A stretch of DNA of 64,000 bases from Tetradesmus obliquus. Lineage: Eukaryota; Chlorophyta; Chlorophyceae; Sphaeropleales; Scenedesmaceae. The notes beneath the pieces were generated by a model. That model saw only the letters and a program-made list of their open reading frames with translations. It was not told the origin of the DNA and did no database searches. The DNA is taken from the NCBI GenBank assembly GCA_030272155.1, contig CP126195.1, positions 2,153,001 through 2,217,000 of the forward strand, read 5' to 3'. Each line of letters begins with the position of its first letter. Position 1 is the first letter of the stretch. A program made the translations under genes and the position numbers. This document shows positions 43,587-54,986 of the stretch, piece after piece.

Positions 43587-43909
43587 CTGTCAAACAACCT
43601 CTCCAACGTACCTGTGATACAAGCTGGGAATGTGTACCTGACTGCCGCCTGCATACAGCAACAGCAGCACATGTGAGCAGACTGGAAACTTCATAGCTGC
43701 CAGCCAGTGGGTGGTTGCTGCAATGTCAGTCTTCTGGCCGACTGCAGCACTTACTTGAGCAGGAACAGCAGCAGCAGGAGCCACAGCAAACCAAAGTACA
43801 CGCAGTGGTTACATTGAGCCAAACAACCTCATTAACACACCTGTGATGCAACGCTGGGAGATGGGTACTTGACTGCCGCCTGCATACGGCAACAGCAGCA
43901 CATGTGACG
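43587..43909 (-). repeat. Duplicated exon-like segment with both splice sites
   Basis: Segments 43587-43677 and 43823-43909 are about 80-85% alike by eye. In minus sense each has a GTATGCAG acceptor, some 39 bases beginning GCGGCAGTCA or GGCAGTCAGG, then CACAG and a GTGTG or GTACG donor. This is the shape of a small exon and its copy in an unrecognised minus-strand gene. Confidence 0.5.
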
Positions 43910-44792
43910 CACAGCTGCAGCTCCTGGCAAACCTGCAGTCAGCCAGCTCTGAACGGATACGGTATTGCTGGCAGAGCTGACATCTTCACATGAAAAACTT
44001 GTTCTGGTGTGATCATTGTGTCCACATGGCTGCTGCGCTGCTGCGGCTGCTGAGCGCAAGCTGAACTGTTTGTGCAGGCTGGTGCTGTCCTTTCCACCGC
44101 AGCTGACCAGCGCGCAAGTGGCTCACCATGATACAGAACTTGTGAGGTACTTTGCAGCGTCAGTTGCATGAAGCAACGCACGATGAGCTGCAGAATGTTT
44201 CATGAAGCTGCCTGCTGCTGCACAACCGTCTGCTGCTCGGCCAGCAGAACACCGCGCTGATCTCGACGTGTGAGGCCTGAAAAACGTTGATAGGTGCCAT
44301 TTAACTTTATTTGACGCCAGCGAGCTGCCGGGGGACGCCCGGTGGCAGTCTGTTTCCGCAGCATCCAGCAGCAGGCTATGAGAGTCGATTGTGGCCTGCG
44401 ACTCGCATGTTATCACTGCTTCCCTTCGCAAATCGTTTCATAATACTAAGTCCATGTGTTATGGAAGTTGATGACATCCTTCATTGAGCGGAACGCCACC
44501 TGTCTATTTTGTATTGTGACACATGACAGAGCCTTCGAAGCCGCCAGAGCCACCATTCGACCAGTCTAAATCATACATGTTTACTTTAACTGCATTGCTC
44601 AGCGACAGGTGCTTGTGATCGGCCGGCCAGCTGCACAATTCACAGCAGCAATGGCTTCGCAGCGCTGCTGTGTTGACCACTGCGAAGTCATCAGATCTCG
44701 AGCCCAGGTGCTCACGCGGGCTTTCAATGCTGCTTAGAGGGCGTAGCAAGGCACAGGGCCTTTTAGATAGGAAAACAACCAAACCACACGCT

Positions 44793-45003
44793 TCTTCTCA
44801 CAGGATTCGAACTGGCGTCTATTACTTAGGACTGCGGTGCCCTAGAGGCATCAGCTGAACACGTCTCGAACACGGCCCGGTACACCGTACACGGGCTGAC
44901 ACGGTCAGCTGGGAGCCCCGGCCTGCCGTATCCTAGCGCCGTGCCTCAGCGTGTTGACACGAGCCGTGCCGCTACACGGCTGCACAAGGGCAAAACATGT
45001 GTC
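44793..45003. repeat. tRNA-like B box next to a second ACACGG cluster (right)
   Basis: On the minus strand AGTTCGAATCC near 44803-44815 fits the pol III B-box consensus. No cloverleaf can be formed around it. From 44855 to 45003 lie many ACACGG/CCGTGT motifs like those at 41985-42130. A degenerate tRNA-derived SINE or the end of a DNA transposon are possible. Confidence 0.45.
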
Positions 45004-46834
45004 GGCAAGAACAGAGACGCAGCTGATAGCCTTCCTGTAACAAGCCTCTCTCTTCGCCTTCCACAAAGCCCACCTGAAGGCTTATGCTTATGCTTAGGTG
45101 GAGCGCAGCGCCATGCAGCATGAAACGAAGGCCGAATTTGTCGCAGGCCAACTGTGAGAATGCAAGACATGCTGCTTTGTACGTTACATACAGCATCCAC
45201 ATGCAAGCCTGCCATACCACACTGATTAGTCCCCAAGACACCACATCTATGATACTTAACAACACCTGGCAGTGCGCATGCCCCTGGGCAGCAAAGCACC
45301 TGCAGGAGGACAATATTGTAGTAAACAAGGCACGCAGATGAGACACTGCCATCATGTGCCAAATAGACTATCAACAAGGTTGTACACAGCCTGCACGACT
45401 GTACGACACACAAAAGAACGACACACATTCAATGAACACGGGCAAGCGCAGTGCATGTTGTGCATTTTGCAGAATGCACAACAAATGTAACAGTAACATG
45501 TAATGCACAGCAAAGTGCTGGCGCATAGTGCAATGTTGCTGTAACAAGCCTCTCTCCCGTTGCTGCATCAGAAGCCTACAACACACAATGAAGGCTGCAA
45601 GGTCAACATGCCGGTACAGCTGCTCGTACGGCACGGCATGCGATGCAAGCATCAGCCGAACTATAAGCTCGAAGCATGCTTGCATGCATGCAAACGATGG
45701 ATGCAGACACATGCAGAAGGCACGTTGCTGCAACAGCCTACCAAGAGAAGCGCCCCATTGCATCTGCCCCAGCTGCTGTCGTTCCTCCCGGCCACCGCCA
45801 AACACAAACGAGCCTCTCACACAGTCAATTGTACACATGCATGGCATCTCCTTGCACATGTAGCTCACGGTTATGACTGTTGGTGCACGATCTCAGCCAC
45901 ATATGTAATTGCTTGTGATGTTATGTAAGTATGGCACAATGGACGCAGCTTCTCAACCACACGTGTGTGATTTGCCGTTACTCCCCTGTCGCTTTTAATC
46001 ACAAGCCACTAAAGATGCCGCTGGCACTCAGTCAAACTAACACAGCCCCCACCGGCATGTGCCGCATGCATGCAGAATTTACCACTTGCTGCCGCAACCG
46101 CAATGCAACACACGCAGCCTGCACTGCAGCAACCGGTGCTGTGCAGCTCACTGACACGGATGTGCAGAATGCAATGCATGTGTGCGTGCCATCCACAGAA
46201 GGCTGTGTCACCCTGGAGGGTTCATATCAGACAGCCCCTGGCTAGCAAAGGCACATGATACAACCAAACCATGCAACTGATGCACGAGAAGCAAGAACAC
46301 CTGCAGCCAAAGTAAGCAAGCACACCAACAGCATGAGCAGCAGCCCTGCCGGCTGTCGGCTGTAGAGTCCTAGTAAGAAGAATCACCAACCAGTAACATG
46401 CAAACCCCTAACAGATGAGCACATGCAGCAGCAACCCCCCAGGCGAGTGCATAACTGCCCCCTGCAATGCAGCAACTAATTACCCGCCATGTGTGCCGCC
46501 ACACAGCTGCTTTGATGCATACGCTGCCAAAGCTGCTGCAAGCACGTTACACAGCCAGCACCATGCACTGTGTTTCAAATGCATGGCATCACACCCTGCT
46601 GCTGCTAACTGCACTCTCAGCAGCCTCAGCAGCAGCACAAGCCACCCAAACCCCGCCCTTGAATCACCCCACAGCAGCTGCTGCACATGTCACCTGACCC
46701 ACAGCTGACTTGTGCTGGCTAACACGCAGGGTGTTTGCTCAGGCGTCTCATGAATCGTCTTGTTTTTTCCAGTCCTGCCAAGTCGATTATTTTGACGCAC
46801 ATTTTGATCGCAAGTGCTCTGGATGTCTACATGC
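45004..46834. other. No gene identified
   Basis: Copies of TGTAACAAGCCTCTCTC occur at 45038 and 45538. Frames are short and lack motifs. Confidence 0.35.
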
Positions 46835-46839
46835 TTACA
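46835..46839 (-). terminator. Candidate TGTAA poly(A) signal for the bZIP gene
   Basis: Minus-strand TGTAA lies beyond the array of bZIP tail copies, the same arrangement as in EMC3. Confidence 0.3.
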
Positions 46840-47029
46840 TGCTATATGCAAACTCTCTGTCAACAGCACATACATGCTGCTCGACTGCCTGCTGCTGCTG
46901 CTGCTGCCGCTGAAGCATCAGCAACCCAATTATTGTGGCACCGCCGCGCCCTTAGCCACTCACAGCCATTCCACTCAATGGCATCCACACGCCTATGCAT
47001 GCCCTCCGCCCCTTGAGACACCTGCCGTC

Positions 47030-47580
47030 GCCGCTGCTGCTGCTGCTGCTGGTGCACTGCCAGCCCCAGCGCTGTGCCCTCCATCACTTGCCGCGCCCCA
47101 TCAGGCAAAACCCTCCCCAGCATAAGACACCTGCGAGCGCTGCTGCTGCTGCTGCTGCTGCTGCATCGCCACCCACCGCGCTGCGCCCTCCATCGCCAGC
47201 GCAGCTACATCAGGCAAACCCTCCCCCGCCTACGACACATGCTGCCGCTGCTGCTGCTGCTGCTGCGGGTGCACTGCCAACCCACGCGCTGCGCCCTCCA
47301 TCACCCGCCGCGCCCCATCAGGCAGAACCCCCTCGCTCCGCCTGCCTAAGAAACCTGCTGGCGCTGCTGCTGCTGGTGCTGCTGCTGCTGCTGGTGCTGC
47401 TGCTGGTGCTGGTGCACCGCCAGCCTCAGCACAGCCTCCATCACCCGCGCAGCCACATCAGGCAAAATCCTCCTCCGCCTGAGACACCTGCGGGCGCTGC
47501 TGCTGCTGCTGTTGCTGCATCGCCAGCCCCCGCGCTGTGTCCTACAGCACCCGCTGCGCCCTATCAGCCACAACCCCCTC
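47030..47580 (-). repeat. Five or six tandem copies of the bZIP C-terminal segment
   Basis: Units of about 105-130 bp encode variants of LPDGARRVMEGAARVG(S/L)A followed by a CAG/CTG run and AGGCG. They resemble the true end DRAQRAMEGAARGLAVHQQQ at 47680-47600. They extend from the stop codon (47589) about 550 bp into the 3' flank. Confidence 0.88.
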
Positions 47581-47588
47581 CCCCACGC

Positions 47589-48981
47589 CTAAGACACATG
47601 CTGGCGCTGCTGCTGCTGCTGGTGCACCGCCAGCCCCCGCGCTGCGCCCTCCATCGCCCGCTGTGCCCTGTCAGGCCCATGCCGGTGCGGGAACACGAAC
47701 CGCGGCGGCAGCCCCTGCGCCGCACGCTGCGCCAGCGCATCTTTGACGAGCGTGCAGGTGATCGCGTGCATATCTGGGAACACCGGGGCACTGAAGATGA
47801 TAACCTTTGCCTTCTGCAAGCTGCTGAACACTGCGCCAAACACAAAGCTCGTGAGCATCACGCGCATCACGTGCTCCTTTTTGAGGTTTGTGGCGAGCGC
47901 GTCGAGCACTGGCTGCATGGGGGCGAGGCCGGCAGATATGAGCATGCCCTGTGCGGGGCCAGAGGCTTGCAGCTGCTGCTGCAGCGTGACGCGCTCGGCT
48001 TGCAGCTGGTGCACTGCTGGGAAGTACAGCTCAGCACACGCGGTGATGTGGCGCACCTGGACACAGGAAACAGTGTTTGCGCAGGGGCAACAGGTGCAGC
48101 AGACGAAAGAAGAAGTGTTGCTTAAGCCATGTCAAAGATTGACACTGCTACTGTGATGGTTTTGTTGGGTACTTTACATTGTAAGGCGCGGTGGATCAGT
48201 GGCATGCATGGACAGCAAAAGCAGCAAGCCAGCAACACGCAAGGCATACAGAACACAGCGCAGCAGCTGCCTCCAGTGGCAGGGCTTCACGTGCGCAACA
48301 GCTGCACCATCGCACAGAGCAGCTGCACCCCGACGACCTCATGCAGAAATCAACCCAGCATGCAGATTACTACACAGGCGATGCAGTACTCATCAAGAAT
48401 GTATCAGTTGAATAGTAATGCAAGGTGGCTCCCCAAACCCAAACCCACCTGTGGCTCGCTGAGCCCCAGGCGTGCAATGACCTGCCTCCAGTGCGAGTCA
48501 TCGTATGCGGCGGGCTGCCCAGTCTCCAGGTTCCTGCCAAACAGCTGGCAGTACGCGGCTGCAAGGGCAGGCAACACACGGCGGCATAGAGGAGGTACGT
48601 TAGGCATGTGACTGTGGAAAAACAGAATTGGGAGAAATCTGTGGGTACTGGCAGAGACTCATGCAAGCAAATGTGGAATCCGTTGCAATAACATCGTGCA
48701 GCATCACAACCCTGCCATGTGCAGTACACTTCATGCACTTGCCGTCAGCACCTGTAACATAGGCACAGCAACACAACTGCACCCAAAAGATTACAGCAAG
48801 CCCAGCAAACATTTTCATATAGAATGAACATATACCAATGCAAACATATAGCCAAAACCGATGGCCGCGCCCACCTGGGTTGAGTGTGGCTGCCAGTCTG
48901 AACATGTACCTGCAGCGCTCCGTGAGCTGCTGCAGCCGCTGCTCACTCAAGCTGCTGAAGCCCCCACTGTCCTCAGGCTTT

Positions 48982-49017
<36 letters not shown>

Positions 49018-51584
49018 GCAGCAGCACCAGGCCATGCAGCAGCACCCCCACCACCTGCCGCTGCATGTGCTGCTGCAGCTGCAGCTGCCGCAGCGCCCTT
49101 CTCCTGTTGCACTGCCACCAGCTCGTCGCTCAGCTCCTTGACAAACAGCCTGAAGTGCTGCACAATGTCTGCCACTGACATCTCCTTGATGAGCTCAGGA
49201 CAGCTTTTTGCGCGCTGCGCTGAAGGGCTGCCTGCATCTGCATGATGCCCCTTCCCAGCACTGCTGGAGCTGTGGTAATCCCCAGCAGCGGTTATGCCAG
49301 AGATGCCAGACCCTGCTGCAGCAGCGGCAGTGTGGCCGCTGCTGTCCATGCTGCTGGCTGGCGCTGCTGCTGCAGCAGCAGCAGCGACTTCGGGCACGGG
49401 TGCTGCTAAGTCATGCAGCTCCTGCAAGCTCCTGCAGCGCCTCGACAGCGCTGCTGGCTCCGCTGCTGCTGCTGCTGCTGCTGCTTGGTGGCCAGACTGT
49501 GGCAGCGCCAAGCTGCCTGTGCCTTCAAATGACTCATGAAATTGATGGTGGTGGTGGTGGTATGGGTCCTCTGACAGAGCCAGGGAGCTTGCAGAGTCAT
49601 ACACGGGCGGGCCATGCTCGCGCGTCACCTGCACCTGTGTGTTGAAGCCGCGCAGAGAAGCAAGCAGAGCATGCACTGCTGTGTCAGAGCTGTATCGCAG
49701 CAGTCTTGCAATCACTCCACCAGCAGGGCATGGCCTCACATAGGCACGGCAGCCATGTGTGCTTGTGAGACAGACAGCACTCCCAGCAGCTGCTGCCACC
49801 CCAACATGATCCCACTGCTGCTTGCAGGACAGCTGCTGCTTGCAGGACAGCCACCGACCGCTTGCAGGACTCATGGGACATGCAATACGAACCTTGTGTA
49901 AAGCAGTCGCCGGCTTCAACATCAAACAGCACAGGATGCTTGCAGAGCAAACGGCAGCAGCAGCGCTCAGCGCAACCTCACCGCATACTCCCGGCTCGCC
50001 ACTGTTGACTCCAGCACGCTCGCGCGCAGCTTCAGCATCTCATTCTCTGCAGCCAGCAGCTGCAGCTGGCCCAGCTTGCCTTCTAGCTCTGCTTCTAAGC
50101 CCGCCATGAGGCCACGCTGCCGCTGCCTGTGGTGGCAGTACACAGTGGTACGAAATCATGAGTCGTGTTACAAGAAAAATGAGCAGCTGCAGCTGGCCCA
50201 GATTGTCTTCCAACTCAGCCTCCAGGCCAGCCATCAGGCCGCGCTGTCGCTGCCTGCAGGAAAGTCAAATGTGAGTCATCTTACACTGATACCTGATGAT
50301 TACGCTAGAGCAGGTGGGGCGAAAGTTATTGAAGAGTCATTAGTACGCTGGAGGCAGCAACCTATTCTTGATAGAATGGCCAACGGATGGCGTGGCCACA
50401 CTTCTCAACTGTTGCCCCATCCCCAACCCCACCACAGCGTGCTTATCAGACGCAACAAGCTAATGCATCGCGACAAGCTAATGCATCGCGAAGGGATTTG
50501 CAGCTGCATGTAGTCTTAAAGACATAAGGGAGCTGCAGGCATACGTGCTTCACATGTCCTGCAAAGCCCTGCTGCCTGCCCGCCTCACCCACCTGTAGCG
50601 CCGCGATGCATCACCAGACTTTGTGAGCGGCTTGCCAGTAGCTGCAGACACGTTGCCGCCGTGCTTGCCGCTGCCACTGCTGCTGCGTGGCTTGCTGCGC
50701 TTCTCAGCAGCAGGGCCAACACCAGATCCAGCAGCAGCAGATGCCGCAGGTGCTGTGCTGCTGAAGTGTACGTGCACTGGCGGCGGAGACGCTACAAGCT
50801 GCGGGTGCAGCAGCTGCCCAGGTTGCGGCATGCTGCCAAAGGCCAGCGGTGCTGGTGCGCCAGGGGCGCCAAATCCAGCAGTGGTTGCTGCCGGGGAGGC
50901 TGGCAGTGGGAACTGCTGGCTCTGCTGGTGCTGGTGCTGCTGCATGAGCTGCTGCGGCAGCATGTGCGCCAGTGGCAGCTGCTGAAGTTGTTGCTGTTGC
51001 TGCCGCTGCTGCTGCTGCTGTTGTTGTTGCTGCTGTTGTTGCTCCAACAGCAGCTGAAATGACAGCTGCTGCTGCTGTTGCTGTTGCTGCAGCGGCAGCA
51101 ACAGCTGCGGCTGAGGCTGCACCTGCTGCGGTTCCTGCAGCAGGGGCATGCTCAGGCCCAGGCCCAAGTTTGACTCGTGTGCCTGCTGCAAAACACCAGC
51201 TGCTGGAGGCTGACTTGCAGCGAACAGCAGCTGCTGCTGTTGCTGAAACATCATCAGCTCCTGGTTCAGGCCATACTGGGGCATCCCAAGATTAGCTGCA
51301 TGCGCTGCTGCTTGGTTGCTGTTCCCCTGCTGCTGCCAGGCACCAGGTAGAGAGAGAAACGCGCCCGCTGGCGCAGTAGAAGCCTCCATAGTACTCATGA
51401 AGTCATGAAGTTGATTGCCAGCACCCCACGTAGCGACTTCGACCTGGTTACGTGATGTAATGTAATCCGCCTGCGGGAACACCACCCCTAAGGACCCCGC
51501 CAGTTCTGCGTCATGCGGAAAGGAGAACGCTCCGGGTCCACTTTGCACAAGACCCAACCAGCTGCTACCACCCGGGATGTCCAT
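47589..51584 (-). CDS. bZIP-type transcription factor with long disordered regions
   Basis: Exon 1 (51584-50593) starts MDIPGGSSWLGLV, is Gln/Ala/Pro-rich and ends with the basic stretch TKSGDASRRYR. Exon 2 (50126-49982) continues in frame as QRQRGLMAGLEAELEGKLG then LLAAENEMLKLRASVLES. This is a basic region with a leucine zipper, of the algal form A..RYR.RQ rather than the canonical N..AA..SR. Exon 3 (49634-48875) holds KSCPELIKEMSVADIVQHFR and YMFRLAATLNP. An exon around 48600-48449 gives LPALAAAYCQLFGRNLETG, and the last (48056-47589) gives TACAELYFPAVHQLQAERVT. The helical C-terminal half presumably serves protein interaction. The junction between exons 3 and 4 is unresolved. It is the nuclear regulator candidate of the window. 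Confidence 0.75.
50185..50253 (-). repeat. Decoy 5' edge of the bZIP exon 2
   Basis: A CTGCAG acceptor is followed by sequence encoding QRQRGLMAGLEAELEDNLGQ, nearly identical to the true exon start at 50126. It lies upstream in the intron. Similarity stops at the middle of the zipper. Confidence 0.92.
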
Positions 51585-52344
51585 CGCATATCACAAGCCT
51601 GAATACAAGGCAGCAGCGTATGCACGAATACTTCGTGTCAACTTCAAAATTCGTCATACACCTTCTACTTCAACGTAGGCACTCGTCTGCTCAGCACCTG
51701 GGTCGTAGACTGCCTCTTGCAAATGGCGACTGTAACTGTCAGTGGGGTTCAGCAGGGCTATTTCGCAAGAGCTGAACGTCCATCCGCTGCCATACAGCTG
51801 CAACAGACGCCCCTACTGTCTCTGTTTCGTGCCCGGCAAGAACGCCTGCGCTGTCTCCCTGCAGGACCCTCTTACTGAGAGCAGATGCTCTCTGTATACC
51901 GGACAGAGCCTCAGGCCAGGCCGGCCGCATCCCGAGCTGGATAACATCATTAGGAGTTCTTATGAGTTGCAAGAAAGATAGGAGTTGCAGGATAGATGAT
52001 TGGACACTAAATGCACGCATCTCTGCAATGCCGCACACCCCAACACCACCGCGGCATCCACAGCAGGGGTCGCCAGCATATGCATCACACCTGCCATGCA
52101 AGATACATGGGCGAACTCCATTGCAGGGCTGGCAACGCGTGTTAATGCCCAAAAAGCCTGTGCACATGCTTCCTCATGATGACACGGCCACTCACGGCTG
52201 CAGCCGCGGCAAGCGCGCTGGCATGCATGTTCACCAAGCTCTAGCTGTATCGACAACCGACCAACAAGATGGTGTGCACAACTGGTTCATTATACACGCC
52301 AGATGACACATCGCCAATGCCAGCTGGCATCAATCCAGCTGCGG
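51585..52344. other. bZIP upstream region and WDR75 3' flank
   Basis: No coding motif is recognisable. The bZIP promoter and the WDR75 3'UTR must share this interval. Confidence 0.45.
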
Positions 52345-54927
52345 TCAGCGCCTGTCAGCGCCAATCAGCAGCTCCAGCAGGGTCGGGCACAGCGTGCTGG
52401 GTGCAGGCAGCACATGCGACGGCGCATCAAACAGCTGCGCCACTGCTGCCTTCACCGCAGCCTCCGCTGCAGCAGCGCCAGCCGCACCGCCTGCTGCTGC
52501 TGCTGCCGGCGGCTGCTCAAACTTGCCAAACATCGCCTCAAGTGCTGACTCATCGCCCCCTGCTGCCAGCTCAGCTTCCATCGCTGCTCTTGTGCCAGAC
52601 GGCACTGCGGCATCACCTGCTGCTGCTGCTGCTGCCGCATCGCTGCTGCCAGCTTCTGCTGCTGCACTTGCTGGTATGAGCCGCGTGTACCGCCTGTCAT
52701 CTGTTAGAACCAGCAACTGTGACATGCGCTGCTGCTGCTGGGTGGCGGCTGCACCCTTGCTGCTGCTGCTGCTGCTGCTGTGTAAGAACAGCAGGCTACC
52801 AGGGCTGCTGTCTGGCACTGCTGCAGCAAACAGTGGTGAAGGGTTTGCTGGGCTAAACACCACAACCAGCCCTTGCTGCTTGACACCCTGCTGCTGCTTG
52901 TCTGCTTCCTGCTGCTGCTGCTGCTGCTTTTGCTGCTTCCCACCCCCCTGCTGCTGGTGTTGCTGGTCTTGCTGCTCAGCAGCAGCACTGCCGTCTGCTG
53001 CTGCACCTGCTGCGCTGCTGCTGCTGCTGCTGCTGGCTAGCGCTGGCACGCCTACTGCAAACAGTGGATAAGCAGGGTCTACAGCTAAGCTGCACACCGG
53101 CAGGTTGCAGTACCAGCTGACAGCACCATTCAGCAAGTCCCACACAACTACACTGCTGCCCCAGCTGCCCTGTGCCTGATCCTGCTGCTGCTGCTGAGCG
53201 CTACCATCTGCTGCTGCTGCTGCTGCCGCTGGATCGCCGCCGCCAACCAGCCCGACTAGGTGTGGGCTGTTGTGCACAAACTTCAGCTGCCGCAAGCTAC
53301 CGCCGCTGCTGCTGCATTCTGCAGGGCACACCAGCGTCCCCACCAGTGCATTCTCATATGGATCCCATAAAGTAGCTGTAGCGCCAGCTGCTACAGCCAG
53401 CAGGGACCCATCCTGGCTGAAGCTACAGCCGTTCAAACCTAAACTCTTATACCCTCCCACTGCACTGCAGCGCCAGTGCCGTGCCGGCTCTGCTGCAGCC
53501 TCACTGCTGCTGCTGCTGGGCTTGTGCTGTGCAGCAGCAGCTTTGCTACGCTGCCATACCTTGAACTCGCCTTCGCTGCCGGTAGTAACAGCCATATGCT
53601 GAGTAGGGTGGCAGCACAGGCCAGTGACGACGCCCCTGTGTGGCGCATCAGCGCTGGTGTTCAGGGAGTAAGGCACGCCGCTGCTAGCCACCTGGCTGCT
53701 GCTGCTGCAGTCCCAGAACCGCAACGTGGACTCCGCTGCTGCTGCTGCTGCTGTGCTGTGTAAGCCGCCTGTAGCTGGCCGCACATCCACTGTGATAAGG
53801 GACTGGCCATCGCCTGTGAATGCTTGCAGGACAACTGCCTGAGTGAGCTGTGCTGCTGCCGCGCCTGCTGCTGCCGCTGCTGCGTGGTTGCTTGCTGCCT
53901 CGGTGAGGCTCACAGGGTTGCGAGGTGACACCTGTGAGCCCGGAGGAAAAGCAGCAGCATTTCAGGTAAGTCCAGGGGTGCATTGATGTTTTGACCAAGG
54001 CGGGTGTGACATATCGTGCGTCTGACCTGCAAAGGCAGTGGTGTGATATGTGCGGGTATAAGACACTGCTGGAAGCATGAGACGCCAGCGACACCTGCAA
54101 TCACCGGTACTCACGCCCACAAACAAGGTACTGCAGCACACACATATACAATCAGCATCCCAGACTAGAGGCCCACACCGCCCTCACCTGCAGCCGCGCC
54201 ACATGCCTGTCCCTCGCCACGTCAAAGAACCGCAGGTTGGCGTGCTCAGCAGGCAGCACCAAGTCCCCGCTGCCAGGCTGCAGCACCACCCCAGCAGGGC
54301 TGCTGGCGGCTGCCGCACACCATCCAACAAACACCTTGCAAGCACCCCATCCACATGAAGAATGACGCCATAACAAGTACAGATCTCACATCAACTCCAC
54401 GGTCTTGAGAAACCCAAAACCGCCCCTACCTGCAGCCGCGCCACATGCCGGTCCCTCGCCACATCAAAGAACTGCAGGTTGGCATGCTCAGCCGGCAGCA
54501 CCAAATGCCCACTGCCCGGCTGCAGCACCACCCCTGCAGGGCTGCTGGCGGCTGCGCTGCAGCAGCAGCCGTAGCCGGCGGCTGCCAGTGCTGCTGCTGC
54601 TGGCGGCGGCCGCAGCCCGTGGATTGAGAGCTCCACTGACATGGCTGCTGTGTTCACCAGCCGCACTGTGTTGTCTGACTGGGCAACGAAGAACCTGTCG
54701 CGATACAAGATGACAGTTTCCAAAAGACAGAGCAGTCAGGCACAGCATGTTAGCAGCAGCTCGTGTGACTTGGAAGCAAAAGTGCATGCAGGTCGGCTGA
54801 CAGTCCAACGAAGGATTCACGCTTGCTGCTCTACAGCCAACCACAACATCAAAGACAGCCGCACAGGACATGTCATCAAAGCACAGTTTCACCATCCAGA
54901 CAGGGTTCCATGCATTATTTGAACGAG

Positions 54928-54986
<59 letters not shown>

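Larger units (their letters stand above)
42131..44792. other. Repeat-rich interval, no gene identified
   Basis: Short frames only. One at 43303-43488 (MKDDPKHELQSKAHHLR...) lacks a recognisable motif. Duplicated exon-like segments are listed separately. The interval may be a transposon body or a poorly conserved gene. Confidence 0.4.

Noticed and set aside
44793-44870. Complete tRNA gene on the minus strand
   Set aside because: A good B box is present but the anticodon stem does not pair and no acceptor stem is found. Kept only as a tRNA-like remnant.
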